Of a stretch of DNA of 64,000 bases, positions 55,484 to 64,000 are shown piece by piece. The translations under genes were made by a program, and so were the position numbers. The stretch lies in assembly GCA_947503765.1 (NCBI GenBank), contig CANNFA010000010.1, forward strand, positions 1-64,000, read 5' to 3'. The stretch is from an uncultured Paracoccaceae bacterium. Lineage in GTDB: Bacteria > Pseudomonadota > Alphaproteobacteria > Rhodobacterales > Rhodobacteraceae. Every line of letters begins with the position of its first letter. Positions within the stretch are counted from its first letter, which is position 1. The notes under the pieces are model-generated. The model saw only the letters and a program-made list of their open reading frames with translations, searched no databases and had not been told where the DNA came from.

Positions 55484-56584
55484 CTACGGCGCGGCGCGCG
55501 CCAGGTCGAAGGCCTTGCGCATCACGGTCGGCAGGCTGGCCGGCCGGAACTCGGCAGGCGGCACGAAGCGTCCCGCTGCCGGTGCCGCCGTCATCGGCAC
55601 GTCCGCCACCCGCAGCGCAAGGCGCAGGTGGAAATGCGTGAAGGTGTGGCGTACCTCGGCGCCGGGATCGCGCCAGTCGGCGTCCAGCGGCGGCGTCTCT
55701 GCGGGCGCGTCGCCCCAGACGCTGCCGGGCCAGCCCAGCATCCCGCCCAGCAGCCCCGAATCCGGCCGCCGCTCCAGCAGCCATGCGCCATCGGCACGCC
55801 GTGCGAGATAGGCGATCCCGAGGCGCACGGGCTTGGGTTTCTTCGGGGTCTTGCGCGGCAATTCTGCGGCGATCCCGGCCGCGCGGGCCGCGCAGGGCGC
55901 ACGCCACGGGCACAGTCCGCAGGCCGGGTTGCGCGGGGTGCAGATCGTCGCACCCAGATCCATCACCGCCTGCGCGTAATCGCCCGGCCGGTGCGCCGGG
56001 GTCAGCGCGGCGGCGTGTGCCGTCAGTTCCGGCTTGGCGGCCGGCAGCGGGACGGCGACCGCATGCAGCCGCGCCATCACCCGCTCGACATTGCCGTCCA
56101 CGACGACCGCCGCCTCGTCGAAGGCGATCGCGGCGATGGCCGACGCGGTGTAGGGCCCGATTCCCGGCAGTGCCAGAAGGCCCGCGCGGTCTTGCGGAAA
56201 GCGGCCGCCGTGATCCCCGGCCACGGCGCGGGCGCATTTCAGCAGGTTGCGGGCGCGAGCGTAATACCCCAGCCCCGCCCATTCGGCCATCACCTCTGCA
56301 TCCGCGGCGGCGGCCAGCGCGCGCACATCCGGCCAGCGCGCCATGAAACGGTGGAAATAGTCCCGCACCGCGGCCACCGTGGTCTGTTGCAGCATCACCT
56401 CGGACAGCCAGACGGCATAGGGGTCGGGTCGGATGCCCGCGCGCCTTGCCGCGGGGCCGACCCGCCAGGGCAGATCGCGCGCATGCCGGTCGTACCAGGC
56501 CAGCAGCGGCTCGGAGAGCGCGCCGTTCGCCCCTTCCGCGCAATCATCGGCGGCGGGCGCGTCGCTTTGCGGAATTTCACGCAA
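55484..56584 (-). CDS. mutY: A/G-specific adenine glycosylase MutY
   Basis: 366 residues, starting at a TTG at 56584 (no suitable ATG nearby). Catalytic Glu62 (LSEVMLQQT) and Asp163 (VVDGNV), helix-hairpin-helix LPGIGPYTASAI near 139, 4Fe-4S cysteines at 215, 222, 225 and 231, and a C-terminal MutT-like domain. It removes adenine mispaired with 8-oxoguanine. It is divergent from the DUF721 gene, a conserved arrangement. Confidence 0.96.
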   Translation of the reverse strand: MREIPQSDAPAADDCAEGANGALSEPLLAWYDRHARDLPWRVGPAARRAGIRPDPYAVWLSEVMLQQTTVAAVRDYFHRFMARWPDVRALAAAADAEVMAEWAGLGYYARARNLLKCARAVAGDHGGRFPQDRAGLLALPGIGPYTASAIAAIAFDEAAVVVDGNVERVMARLHAVAVPLPAAKPELTAHAAALTPAHRPGDYAQAVMDLGATICTPRNPACGLCPWRAPCAARAAGIAAELPRKTPKKPKPVRLGIAYLARRADGAWLLERRPDSGLLGGMLGWPGSVWGDAPAETPPLDADWRDPGAEVRHTFTHFHLRLALRVADVPMTAAPAAGRFVPPAEFRPASLPTVMRKAFDLARAAP

Positions 56585-56649
56585 TCTTTATGGTGTCCCT
56601 GTCGGCTTTGGGCTGGCACGGTGGCGGTACGCTTCGTAAGGATAGCGCC

Positions 56650-57183
56650 ATGAGCAAGGAACGCCAGACAGGGCCGCGCGGCAAGGGTCCGCGCCGCCGG
56701 CGCGGGTTCGAACGGGCCTCCGGCCTTCTGTCGGACCGGATCCGCGAGGCCGGCGAGGCGCGCGGTTTCGCGGTGTCGCGGCTTCTGACCCACTGGGCCG
56801 AGATCGTCGGCGCCGACATCGCCGCCATCGCGCGGCCGGTCAATGTCAGCTATGCGCGCGGCGGGTTCGGCGCGACGCTGACCGTTCTGACCACGGGCGC
56901 GCAGGCCCCGATGCTGGAAATGCAGAAGGACCGTGTGCGCGAACGGGTGAATGCCTGCTACGGCTACAGCGCGATTTCCCGCCTGCGCATCACCCAGACC
57001 GCGCCCACCGGCTTTGCCGAAGGGCAGGTCGCCTTCGATCCCGCGCCGAAGACCCGCGCCGCGCCCGACCCCGCATGCCGCCGCGCGGCCGAGGCGGCGG
57101 TGGCCCCCGTCGCCGACGAGGCCCTGCGCCGTGCCCTTGCCGCGCTGGGCGAAAACGTCCTATCCCGTCAGAAAGACAAGTAA
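56650..57183 (+). CDS. DUF721/DciA-family protein
   Basis: 177 residues from the ATG at 56650. An N-terminal basic stretch (GPRGKGPRRRRGF) and a DUF721 core (FAVSRLLTHWAEIVGADIAAIARPVNVSYARGG), followed by a C-terminal tail. DciA-type DUF721 proteins help load the replicative helicase; alphaproteobacterial DUF721 proteins next to mutY and dsbA are more divergent, so this role is not certain. Confidence 0.82.
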   Translation: MSKERQTGPRGKGPRRRRGFERASGLLSDRIREAGEARGFAVSRLLTHWAEIVGADIAAIARPVNVSYARGGFGATLTVLTTGAQAPMLEMQKDRVRERVNACYGYSAISRLRITQTAPTGFAEGQVAFDPAPKTRAAPDPACRRAAEAAVAPVADEALRRALAALGENVLSRQKDK

Positions 57184-57192
57184 GGCAAACAC

Positions 57193-57906
57193 ATGAACAA
57201 ACTCTTTACCCTCGCCGGTCCGCTGGCGCTCGCCCTCGGTGCGCTGCTGCTGATGCCTGCCGCCCCGGTGGCCCCCGCCCTCAGCGGCGCCGCCTTCGCG
57301 CAGGAGACCGACGCCGATGTCGCGGCCGAGGCGCCGCTGGTGCGCGAAATGACGCTGGGCGATCCCGACGCGCCGCTGACGGTGATCGAATACGCGTCTG
57401 CCACCTGCCCGCATTGCGCGACGTTCCACCTGGGTACCTTCCCGCAGGTGAAGCAGGATTATGTCGAGACCGGCAAGGTGCATTTCGTCTACCGCGAGGT
57501 CTATTTCGACCGCTTCGGCCTTTGGGCCGGGATGGTCGCACGCTGCGGCACCCCCGCCGGAGAGCTGGACGACGCGCAGCAGCAGGCCGCGACACGGCGC
57601 TACTTCGCGATCATGAACATGGTGTTCGACCAGCAGAAGCAGTGGCTTGACGCGGACTCGCCCGCCGGGATCGCCGAAAACCTGTCGAAGATCGGTCGTA
57701 CCGCCGGGCTGACCTCGGACCAGGTCGATGCCTGCCTTCAGGATGCCGCCATGGCCGAGCAGATGGTCGAGTTGTACCAGCAGAATGTCGAGGCCGATGA
57801 CGTGTCCTCGACGCCGAGCTTCATTATCGACGGCGAGCTGCATTCCGGTGCGATGGGTTTCGACGAGTTCTCGGCGCTTCTCGACGCGGCGCTGCCCGCG
57901 GAATGA
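57193..57906 (+). CDS. DsbA-family periplasmic thiol-disulfide oxidoreductase
   Basis: 237 residues with a signal peptide (residues 1-36, ending AFA). Thioredoxin/DsbA active site CPHC (Cys72-Cys75) in SATCPHCATF; cis-Pro loop in STPSFIIDGE. It forms disulfides in exported proteins. It follows the DUF721 gene by 9 bases and overlaps the CoA-transferase gene by ATGA. Confidence 0.95.
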   Translation: MNKLFTLAGPLALALGALLLMPAAPVAPALSGAAFAQETDADVAAEAPLVREMTLGDPDAPLTVIEYASATCPHCATFHLGTFPQVKQDYVETGKVHFVYREVYFDRFGLWAGMVARCGTPAGELDDAQQQAATRRYFAIMNMVFDQQKQWLDADSPAGIAENLSKIGRTAGLTSDQVDACLQDAAMAEQMVELYQQNVEADDVSSTPSFIIDGELHSGAMGFDEFSALLDAALPAE

Positions 57907-59045
57907 CGGCGCCGCTTGACGGATTGCGCGTGGTCGAGCTGGCGCGGATCCTGGCCGGTCCCTGGGCCGGCCAGGTGCTGGCCGATCTCGGGGCGGAAGT
58001 GATCAAGGTCGAAAGCCCCGCCGGCGACGACACCCGGCAATGGGGCCCGCCTTTCGTCGAACGCGATGGCGACGTGTCGGCCGCCTATTTCCACGGCTGC
58101 AACCGGGGCAAGAGGTCCATCGCGGCGGATTTCCGCACCTCCGAGGGGCAGGAAACCGTGCGCGCGCTGGTTGCCGAGGCCGATATCGTGATCGAGAATT
58201 TCAAGGTCGGCGGGCTGAAGAAATACGGTCTGGATTTCGCCAGCTTGTCGGCGCTGAATCCCCGGCTGGTCTATTGCTCGATCACCGGGTTCGGGCAGGA
58301 CGGGCCCTATGCGCATCGCGCGGGGTACGATTACATCGTGCAGGGCATGTCGGGGCTGATGTCGATCACCGGGGAACCGGACGGCCAGCCGCAGAAATCC
58401 GGCGTGGCGATCACCGACCTGTTTACCGGCATGTACGCGGCCACCGCGATCCTCGCGGCGATCCATCAGCGCGAGCGGACCGGTCGCGGCGAGCATATCG
58501 ACCTGGCGCTGCTGGACGTGGCGACGGCGGTGACCGCCAACCAGGCGATGAACTACCTGACCACCGGCACCCCGCCGCAGCGGATGGGCAATGCGCATCC
58601 CAACCTGGTGCCCTATCAGGTGTTCGACTGCTCGGATGGCTATGTCATCATCGCCACGGGCAATTCCGCGCAGTTCCAGCGGCTTTGCGCGATGCTGGAC
58701 CTGCCGGAGCTGGCCGACGATCCCGATTTCGCCACCAATGCGGACCGGATCGCGCATCGCGGGCGGCTGATCGGGCTGCTGAACGCGGCGACCGCCCGGC
58801 GCAGCAAGGCCGAGCTGTTGGACGGCTGCGAGGCGCGGGGCATTCCCGCCGGGCCGATCAACGACATGGCAGAGGTCTTTGCCGATCCGCAGGTGCGCCA
58901 CCGCGGCCTGCAGATGGAACTGGACGGCGTGCCCTCCGTGCGCCCGCCATTCCGGTTCTCCGGCGCCGCGCCGAAGCTGGACCGCGCCGCGCCCAGGCTC
59001 GACGAGCACGGCGGCGAGATCAGGGCAGAACTGAAGCGCGGCTGA
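57903..59045 (+). CDS. CaiB/BaiF-type (class III) CoA transferase
   Basis: 380 residues. Family motifs GLRVVELARILAGPWAGQVLADLGAEVIKVE at the N-terminus and GEHIDLALLDVA (catalytic aspartate in the ALLD segment). It transfers CoA between acyl-CoA and a carboxylate; the acyl group is unknown. Overlaps dsbA by four bases. Confidence 0.9.
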   Translation: MTAPLDGLRVVELARILAGPWAGQVLADLGAEVIKVESPAGDDTRQWGPPFVERDGDVSAAYFHGCNRGKRSIAADFRTSEGQETVRALVAEADIVIENFKVGGLKKYGLDFASLSALNPRLVYCSITGFGQDGPYAHRAGYDYIVQGMSGLMSITGEPDGQPQKSGVAITDLFTGMYAATAILAAIHQRERTGRGEHIDLALLDVATAVTANQAMNYLTTGTPPQRMGNAHPNLVPYQVFDCSDGYVIIATGNSAQFQRLCAMLDLPELADDPDFATNADRIAHRGRLIGLLNAATARRSKAELLDGCEARGIPAGPINDMAEVFADPQVRHRGLQMELDGVPSVRPPFRFSGAAPKLDRAAPRLDEHGGEIRAELKRG

Positions 59046-59118
59046 CCGCCGGGCGCCGCCGGTCATTGCAAATCGGGCGCCCGGCGATATCTCTGGGGAT
59101 ATGGAGGATGATTGCGCC

Positions 59119-59694
59119 ATGACCCCCGATGCGGAGTTCAGTGACCTGACCGGCAAGCTGCTGGTCGCGATGCCCGGCATGGGCGATCCGCGCTTCGAGA
59201 AGAGCGTGATCTTCCTGTGCGCCCATTCGCATGACGGCTCGATGGGGCTGATCGTGAACAAGCCGGCGCCGGGGCTGCACATGGACGATCTGCTGGACCA
59301 GCTGGAGATCCCGAAGGGAGAGGGCAGCCGCGGCGTGAACGTCTATTTCGGCGGCCCGGTGGAACATGGCCGCGGCTTCGTGCTGCACAGCGCCGAATAT
59401 GCCGCCGAAAGCTCGACCCTGAAGGTCGGTTCCGGGTTCGGCATGACCGCGACGCTGGACATCCTGCAGGACATGGCCGCGGGCAGCGGGCCGGACCGGC
59501 GGTTGCTGGCGCTGGGCTATTCCGGCTGGGGGCCGGGCCAACTGGAGGACGAGCTGGGCCAGAACGGCTGGCTGACCTGCGACGCGACGCCCGAGATCGT
59601 GTTCGCGCCCGATGACGGCGGCAAGTGGATGGCGGCGCTGGCCTCGATGGGAATCGACCCGCTGTCGCTGTCGGCGGCGGCCGGGCGGGCCTGA
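59119..59694 (+). CDS. algH: YqgE/AlgH family protein
   Basis: 191 residues from the ATG at 59119, preferred over an ATG at 59101 because GGAGG precedes it by 11 bases. The pattern FSDLTGKLLVAMPGMGDPRFEKSVIFLCAHS and GSMGLIVNKPAP with the ALGYSGWGPGQLEDEL motif identifies UPF0301. Its role is uncertain (stress or surface polysaccharide regulation in other bacteria). It converges with the Sua5-like gene, with element copy E between. Confidence 0.93.
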   Translation: MTPDAEFSDLTGKLLVAMPGMGDPRFEKSVIFLCAHSHDGSMGLIVNKPAPGLHMDDLLDQLEIPKGEGSRGVNVYFGGPVEHGRGFVLHSAEYAAESSTLKVGSGFGMTATLDILQDMAAGSGPDRRLLALGYSGWGPGQLEDELGQNGWLTCDATPEIVFAPDDGGKWMAALASMGIDPLSLSAAAGRA

Positions 59695-59697
59695 ATC

Positions 59698-59744
59698 GCC
59701 CTTCGGGCGATGCCTCCGGCGGGGATATTTGCGAACCGAAGAAG
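59698..59744 (+). repeat. Dispersed TATTT...GAAGAA element, copy E, with hairpin
   Basis: A hairpin ATCGCCC-TTC-GGGCGAT (59695-59711) is followed by TGCCTCCGGCGGGGATATTT and GCGAACCGAAGAAG. It shares with copy D (in cobN) the block TGCCTCCGGCGGGGATATTT and an upstream hairpin. It sits between the convergent algH and tsaC-like genes, where it could serve as a terminator. Confidence 0.65.
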
Positions 59745-59753
59745 CGGGCGGGG

Positions 59754-60695
59754 TCAGTCCCTGGGTGCCGCCGCGCGGCGCAGCCGGTCGTTGATCGCGC
59801 GCCCCAGCCCGGTTTCGGGGATCGGCGCGACCGCGATCGATGCGCCTTCTGTGTCGAGCGCGCGCAGATGGCCGAACAGGTTCGCCGCGGCCTCGACCAT
59901 GTCGCCGGCGCGCGACAGGTTCAGATCGCTCTCCATCTCGCCGAAGCCGAGCAGCACCTCGCCCGGCCGGGCGGTATCGGCGTCCAGCCGCAGCGCCGCG
60001 CCGGGCGCGTAGTGAGAGCGCATCTGACCGGGGGAGGCGATGCCCGCATCGGTGTCCGGCATGGCGAGCGGGGCGCCAAGACACGCCTCCAGCGCCTCGG
60101 CGGGGATGCCGCCGGGACGCAGAAGGCGCGGCGCGGGTCCGGTGGCGACAATGGTCGATTCGATCCCCGTCTCGCACGGCCCGCCGTCAAGCACGGCAGC
60201 GATGCGACCGTCCAGCCCGTCAAGAACATGCTGCGCCGTGGTCGGGCTGATCCGCCCCGCGGGGTTGGCCGAGGGCGCGGCGATCGGCCGGTTCGCGCGG
60301 GTCAGAAGATCGCGCGCCAGCGGGTGGCCCGGCGCCCGCACCGCGACTGTCGCCAGCCCCGCCGTGACCAAGGGTGCGATCCCGGCTGAGGATTTCAGCG
60401 GCAGCACCAGCGTCAGCGCGCCGGGCCAGAACGCGCCGGCCAGCGCCTCGGCCGCGTCGTCGAAATCGGCGATCCGGCGGGCGGCGTCGATATCCGGCAG
60501 GTGCACGATCAGCGGGTTGAAACGCGGCCGCCGCTTGGCGTCGAAGATGCGCGCAACGCAGACGTCGCGGGTCGCATCGCCCGCCAGCCCATAGACGGTT
60601 TCGGTCGGAATCGCGACCAGCTTGCCGGTGCGCAGCAGTTCCGCCGCACGGTTGATACCGTCTTCGTCGGGTTGCAGAAGCTGGGTTTCGGGCAT
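59754..60695 (-). CDS. Sua5/YciO/YrdC-family L-threonylcarbamoyladenylate synthase
   Basis: 313 residues from the ATG at 60695. The YrdC domain shows ELLRTGKLVAIPTETVYGLAGDAT, IFDAKRRPRFNPLIVHL and RAPGHPLARDLL; the C-terminal Sua5 domain ends the protein. It makes TC-AMP for the t6A37 tRNA modification. Sua5-type, longer than TsaC. Confidence 0.93.
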   Translation of the reverse strand: MPETQLLQPDEDGINRAAELLRTGKLVAIPTETVYGLAGDATRDVCVARIFDAKRRPRFNPLIVHLPDIDAARRIADFDDAAEALAGAFWPGALTLVLPLKSSAGIAPLVTAGLATVAVRAPGHPLARDLLTRANRPIAAPSANPAGRISPTTAQHVLDGLDGRIAAVLDGGPCETGIESTIVATGPAPRLLRPGGIPAEALEACLGAPLAMPDTDAGIASPGQMRSHYAPGAALRLDADTARPGEVLLGFGEMESDLNLSRAGDMVEAAANLFGHLRALDTEGASIAVAPIPETGLGRAINDRLRRAAAPRD

Positions 60696-60819
60696 CAGAG
60701 TGACGCTGCGTCCTTGCTGCGGCGGCGCGATCCGCCATGATAGCGATGGATGTAGCGGGCCGCGCGCCCGCTGCCAAGACGCGGCGGAAATGCGCCGCCG
60801 GAACGGGAGGGTTTTGCCG

Positions 60820-62535
60820 ATGGGATACCGCGCGCCGGTCGAGGAGATCGGATTCCTGCTGCGCCATGTCGTGGGATATGGCGACGTCGCGGCGACCGGG
60901 CGGTTCGAAGCGGCCGGAACGGATGTTGTGGACGCGATCCTGCCCGAGGCGGCGCGGCTTTGCGAAGCGGTTCTGGCCCCGTTGCAGCGGGCGGGCGATC
61001 TGCACCCGGCCAGGCTGGAAAACGGATGCGTGCGCACCTCGCCCGGTTTTGCAGGCGGCTACCGCGCGATCGCCGAGGGGGGCTGGGTCTCGACCAGTGC
61101 CGACCCGGAATTCGGCGGGATGGGCCTGCCGCAGACCGTCACCACCGCCGTCAACGAGATGATGGGATCGGCCTGCCTTGCGCTACAGCTTGCCCCGCTG
61201 ATGACGCAGGGCCAGATCGAGGCGCTGGAGCGCCATGCAAGCGCGGAGATCAAGGCGCTGTATCTTCCGCGGCTTGTCTCCGGCGAGTGGTGCGGCACGA
61301 TGAACCTGACCGAGCCGCAGGCGGGCAGCGATGTGGGCGCGCTGAGCACCAGGGCGGAGCCGGCAGAGGGCGGAAGCTATCGCATCACCGGGCAGAAAAT
61401 CTACATCTCCTGGGCGGACAACGATTTTTCCGACAATGTCTGCCACCTGGTGCTGGCGCGGCTGCCGGATGCGGCGCCGGGGACGCGGGGGATCAGCCTG
61501 TTCCTGGTGCCGAAATTCATCCCCGGCCCCGACGGCACGCCCGGTGCGCGCAACGATCTGCGGGTGGTCAGCCTTGAACACAAGACCGGCCTGCACGGAT
61601 CGCCCACGGCGGTGATGGCCTATGAGGGCGCGACCGGCTGGCTGGTCGGCGAGGCGCATGGCGGCCTGGCGGCGATGTTCACCATGATGAACAACGCCCG
61701 GCTGGGTGTCGGCGTGCAGGGCATTTCCGTGGCCGAAGCCGCCACGCAGGCCGCTCTGGCCCACGCGATGGAGCGGCGGCAGGGCCGCTCGCCCATCGAG
61801 GGCGGCACCGGCGCGATCGTCGATCACGCCGATGTGCGCCGCATGTTGCTGACCATGAAGGCGGAAACCGCCGCCGCCCGCGCCATCGCGCTGGCCTGTG
61901 CCGTCGCCGCCGACATGGCCACGGCGACCGGTGCGGCGGACTGGAAGGCCCGCGCGGCACTGCTGACCCCCATCGTCAAGGTGTATGGGACAAAGGCCGG
62001 CATCCGCGTGGCCGAGCTGGGCGTGCAGGTGTATGGCGGCATGGGCTATATCGAGGAGGCCGGCGCCGCGCAGTATGCCCGCGACGTGCGTGTCACCGCG
62101 ATCTACGAGGGCACCAACGGCATTCAGGCGATGGACCTTGTCGGCCGCAAGATGGCCGATGGCGGCGAGGCCGCGTCGCGTCTGCTGGACGAGGTCGAAG
62201 CGGGCGCCGAGGCCGCGCGCGCCGCGCAGCCCGACCTTGCACAACGGGTCTGGGACGCGGCCGAGACGCTGCGCGAGACGACCGAGTGGCTGGCAGCGCA
62301 GGATCTGTCGGAGCGGTTCGGCGGCGCGGTGCCCTATCTGCACGCCTTCGCGCGGGTGCTTGGTGCGCATTTCCTGCTGAAAGCCGCCTGTGCCGAGGAC
62401 GCGGCGGGCCCGCGAACCGCGCTTGCCGCGTTTCACATCCGCCGCCTGCTGCCCGAACATGCCGCGCTGTGCGCCCATGCGCGCGAGGGCACGGCCGGGC
62501 TGTACGACATCGCGCCCGAAGACCTGTCCGCCTGA
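60820..62535 (+). CDS. Acyl-CoA dehydrogenase (long type with extra C-terminal domain)
   Basis: 571 residues from the ATG at 60820, with GGGAGG upstream. Core ACAD features: MNLTEPQAGSDVG, ITGQKIYISWAD, and a C-terminal half with YGGMGYIEEAGAAQYARDVRVTAIYEGTNGIQAMDL, catalytic Glu in the IYEGTNGIQ segment. The length and the extra C-terminal domain resemble FadE12-type and DmdC-like enzymes; the substrate is not told. It is followed by an MBL hydrolase gene. Confidence 0.92.
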   Translation: MGYRAPVEEIGFLLRHVVGYGDVAATGRFEAAGTDVVDAILPEAARLCEAVLAPLQRAGDLHPARLENGCVRTSPGFAGGYRAIAEGGWVSTSADPEFGGMGLPQTVTTAVNEMMGSACLALQLAPLMTQGQIEALERHASAEIKALYLPRLVSGEWCGTMNLTEPQAGSDVGALSTRAEPAEGGSYRITGQKIYISWADNDFSDNVCHLVLARLPDAAPGTRGISLFLVPKFIPGPDGTPGARNDLRVVSLEHKTGLHGSPTAVMAYEGATGWLVGEAHGGLAAMFTMMNNARLGVGVQGISVAEAATQAALAHAMERRQGRSPIEGGTGAIVDHADVRRMLLTMKAETAAARAIALACAVAADMATATGAADWKARAALLTPIVKVYGTKAGIRVAELGVQVYGGMGYIEEAGAAQYARDVRVTAIYEGTNGIQAMDLVGRKMADGGEAASRLLDEVEAGAEAARAAQPDLAQRVWDAAETLRETTEWLAAQDLSERFGGAVPYLHAFARVLGAHFLLKAACAEDAAGPRTALAAFHIRRLLPEHAALCAHAREGTAGLYDIAPEDLSA

Positions 62536-62573
62536 TGGACGGGGTCCTGAGCATGTTTCGCGCAATTGAATTC

Positions 62574-62626
62574 ACGCGCCCGCCCGAACGCATTTGCGTT
62601 GCAAACGCTGCCTCGGGCAGGCGCGC
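62574..62626. other. Strong hairpin-rich segment between ACAD and MBL genes
   Basis: CGCGCC (62575-62580) pairs with GGCGCG (62620-62625), CCCGA (62583-62587) with TCGGG (62613-62617), and a nested hairpin GCGTT-GCA-AACGC (62596-62608) occupies the centre. The gap of 127 bases has no other gene-like content. No terminal T-run. Confidence 0.45.
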
Positions 62627-62662
62627 GAATGACCTGTGCCCTGTAGAGCGAAACACGCCGTG

Positions 62663-63703
62663 ATGGACGGCAGCGCACCGATCCGCCACCCGCATGCGGA
62701 GCCGCCCGCCGAGGGCGAGGTGTGCGAGGTTGCGGACGGCATCCTGTGGCTGCGCCTGCCGCTGCCGATGGCGCTGGACCACGTCAATTGCTACGCGCTG
62801 GAAGACGCGGATGGCTGGACGATCGTCGATACCGGGTTCGACACGCAGCGGACCCGCGCGATCTGGCAGCGCCTGCTGGACGGGCCGCTTTCGGGGCGCG
62901 GCGTGGCGCGGGTGCTGGTGACGCATCACCACCCCGACCATATCGGGCTGGCCGGCTGGATGCAGACCGAACTTGGCGCCGAGCTGATCACCACGCGGAC
63001 CGCCTGGCTGACGGCGCGGATGCTGGTGCTGGACGAACAGGCGCTGCCCGGTCCGGAAACGCTGGCCTTCTGGCGCGGCGCGGGGATGGACCCGGATCTG
63101 CTTGCGCGGCGCCGCGCCGAACGTCCGTTCAACTTCGCCGATATCGTCGCGCCGCTTCCGCCGGGGTTCCGGCGGATCCGCGATGGCGGCAGCATCGCGC
63201 TTGCCGGCCGCAGCTGGGACATCCGCACCGGCGACGGCCATGCGCCGGAACACGCCACCCTCTGGAGCCGCGCGGGCGACGTGGTGATCGGCGGCGACCA
63301 GCTTCTGGCGTCGATCTCGCCCAATCTCGGCGTCTATGCGAACGAGCCTGATGCCGACCCGGTGGGTGAATGGCTGGCATCCTGCGCGCGGCTGCGTCCC
63401 CATGCGCGGGATGGCCAGCTTGTCCTGCCGGGCCACAAGCTGCCCTATACCGGCCTGCCGGCCCGGATGCGGCAACTTGCCGAGAACCACGAAACCGCGC
63501 TGGTCCGGCTGCGGGAATTCACGGCCGCGCCGTGCAGTGCGGCAGAGTGTTTCCCGCTCCTGTTCAAGCGCCCGGTCACCGAGGCGATCTACGGTCTCGC
63601 GCTGGCCGAGGCTATGGCGCATCTGAACCACCTGCATCTCGCCGGACAGGTCCGCCGCTGGCGGCGCGAGGATGGCGTCTGGCTGTGGCAGGCGCTAGAC
63701 TGA
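62663..63703 (+). CDS. MBL-fold metallo-hydrolase (LACTB2-like)
   Basis: 346 residues from the ATG at 62663. Metal motifs THHHPDHIGLAG and GDGHAPEHATLW, with VIGGDQLLASISPNLG. It belongs to the LACTB2-like branch, rather than ETHE1. The N-terminus is short and cytoplasmic; substrate unknown. Same strand as the acyl-CoA dehydrogenase and the DUF6173 gene. Confidence 0.9.
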   Translation: MDGSAPIRHPHAEPPAEGEVCEVADGILWLRLPLPMALDHVNCYALEDADGWTIVDTGFDTQRTRAIWQRLLDGPLSGRGVARVLVTHHHPDHIGLAGWMQTELGAELITTRTAWLTARMLVLDEQALPGPETLAFWRGAGMDPDLLARRRAERPFNFADIVAPLPPGFRRIRDGGSIALAGRSWDIRTGDGHAPEHATLWSRAGDVVIGGDQLLASISPNLGVYANEPDADPVGEWLASCARLRPHARDGQLVLPGHKLPYTGLPARMRQLAENHETALVRLREFTAAPCSAAECFPLLFKRPVTEAIYGLALAEAMAHLNHLHLAGQVRRWRREDGVWLWQALD

Positions 63704-63707
63704 CCGG

Positions 63708-64000
63708 ATGGAAGACAGGATTCATACCACCGCCGAGGTCTACGAGGCCGACGCCATGCCGCGCGCGCATGTCTCGCATGCCGACCCCGAAGAGGCCGCC
63801 CGAAACGGCGCGATGGCGATGCCCGACTGCGTCGCGCGCAAGCCGCTTTCGGACAAGAGCCCGGCGCGCTGGGCCTATGAACGCGTGATCCTCTACATCC
63901 GCAACTTCGAGGAACAGCTCGACAGCGGGCAGGAGGTCGCGATGGGCTTCACCGGGGCCGATGCCGGGGTCATCCGGATCGAGGGGGTCGGCTATTTCGA
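63708..64000 (+). CDS. DUF6173 family protein (truncated by window end)
   Basis: About 97 residues visible from the ATG at 63708, five bases after the MBL stop. The segment SPARWAYERVILYIRNFEEQL and DSGQEVAMGFTGADAGVIRIEGVGYF match DUF6173, a small protein family of unknown function found in Rhodobacterales. Runs off the window. Confidence 0.7.
   Translation, partial: MEDRIHTTAEVYEADAMPRAHVSHADPEEAARNGAMAMPDCVARKPLSDKSPARWAYERVILYIRNFEEQLDSGQEVAMGFTGADAGVIRIEGVGYF

Noticed and set aside
62536-62660. A tRNA-like fold in the gap between the acyl-CoA dehydrogenase and MBL genes.
   Set aside because: Stems do not match acceptor, D, anticodon and T arms; kept only as an unassigned structured segment.

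Overview
The window is high-GC chromosomal DNA, almost certainly from an alphaproteobacterium of the order Rhodobacterales (Rhodobacteraceae/Roseobacteraceae/Paracoccaceae). Evidence is the gene set: an Irr-type iron box in front of a ferritin/VIT1 iron exporter, a cobalamin riboswitch with cobW-cobN, DUF1636 with cobD, separate MnmD and FAD oxidoreductase genes, rpoZ-rsh-pdxJ, and a LotUS/NYN protein. I see no phage, transposase, integrase, CRISPR array, rRNA or tRNA gene. This is mostly core genome, densely packed, with many neighbouring genes coupled by a 4-base ATGA overlap.

Layout. 1-1.9 kb: end of a type I secretion operon (adaptor fragment plus ABC exporter). 2.0-5.7 kb: mlaA-mlaC lipid-asymmetry pair, convergent with a class A penicillin-binding protein. 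5.9-9.8 kb: persulfide dioxygenase-like hydrolase with rhodanese behind a SqrR/BigR-like operator, then an aminotransferase, an acetyltransferase and 3-mercaptopyruvate sulfurtransferase. 10-16.5 kb: glutathione-dependent formaldehyde oxidation (adhC and fghA, separated) surrounding a NYN protein, a TetR regulator, mbfA with an Irr box, a Flp-like pilin and an AEC carrier. 16.5-26.5 kb: an Anp1-like glycosyltransferase, small enzymes, anmK/tyrS, transporters, and the two divergent halves of an MnmC-like tRNA modification function.

26.5-44 kb is rich in cobalamin and cobalt genes: two HupE/UreJ-like permeases, cobO, cobN, cobW and cbiM behind a B12 riboswitch, and (beyond smc and a lytic transglycosylase) cobD with DUF1636. 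Embedded here is a multi-spanning membrane protein with a second exact ATTC-N8-GAAT operator, which suggests it belongs to the same sulfide/persulfide regulon as the locus at 6-7 kb.

44-64 kb is housekeeping: response regulator, glutathionyl-hydroquinone reductase, pdxJ, DUF2062, rsh, rpoZ, folK, ispH, rnhA, a def / def-like / fmt cluster whose middle gene has lost the catalytic glutamate, mutY, a DciA-like DUF721 protein, dsbA, a CoA transferase, algH, a Sua5-type threonylcarbamoyladenylate synthase, an acyl-CoA dehydrogenase, an MBL hydrolase and a truncated DUF6173 gene.

The most unusual sequence signals are not genes: a dispersed element with the core TATTT-(G/C)(G/C)-(G)AAC-NNGAAGAA that occurs five times (four between genes and one in frame inside cobN), a BIME-like tandem of inverted palindromes between smc and mltB, and the pair of matching ATTC-N8-GAAT operators 24 kb apart.
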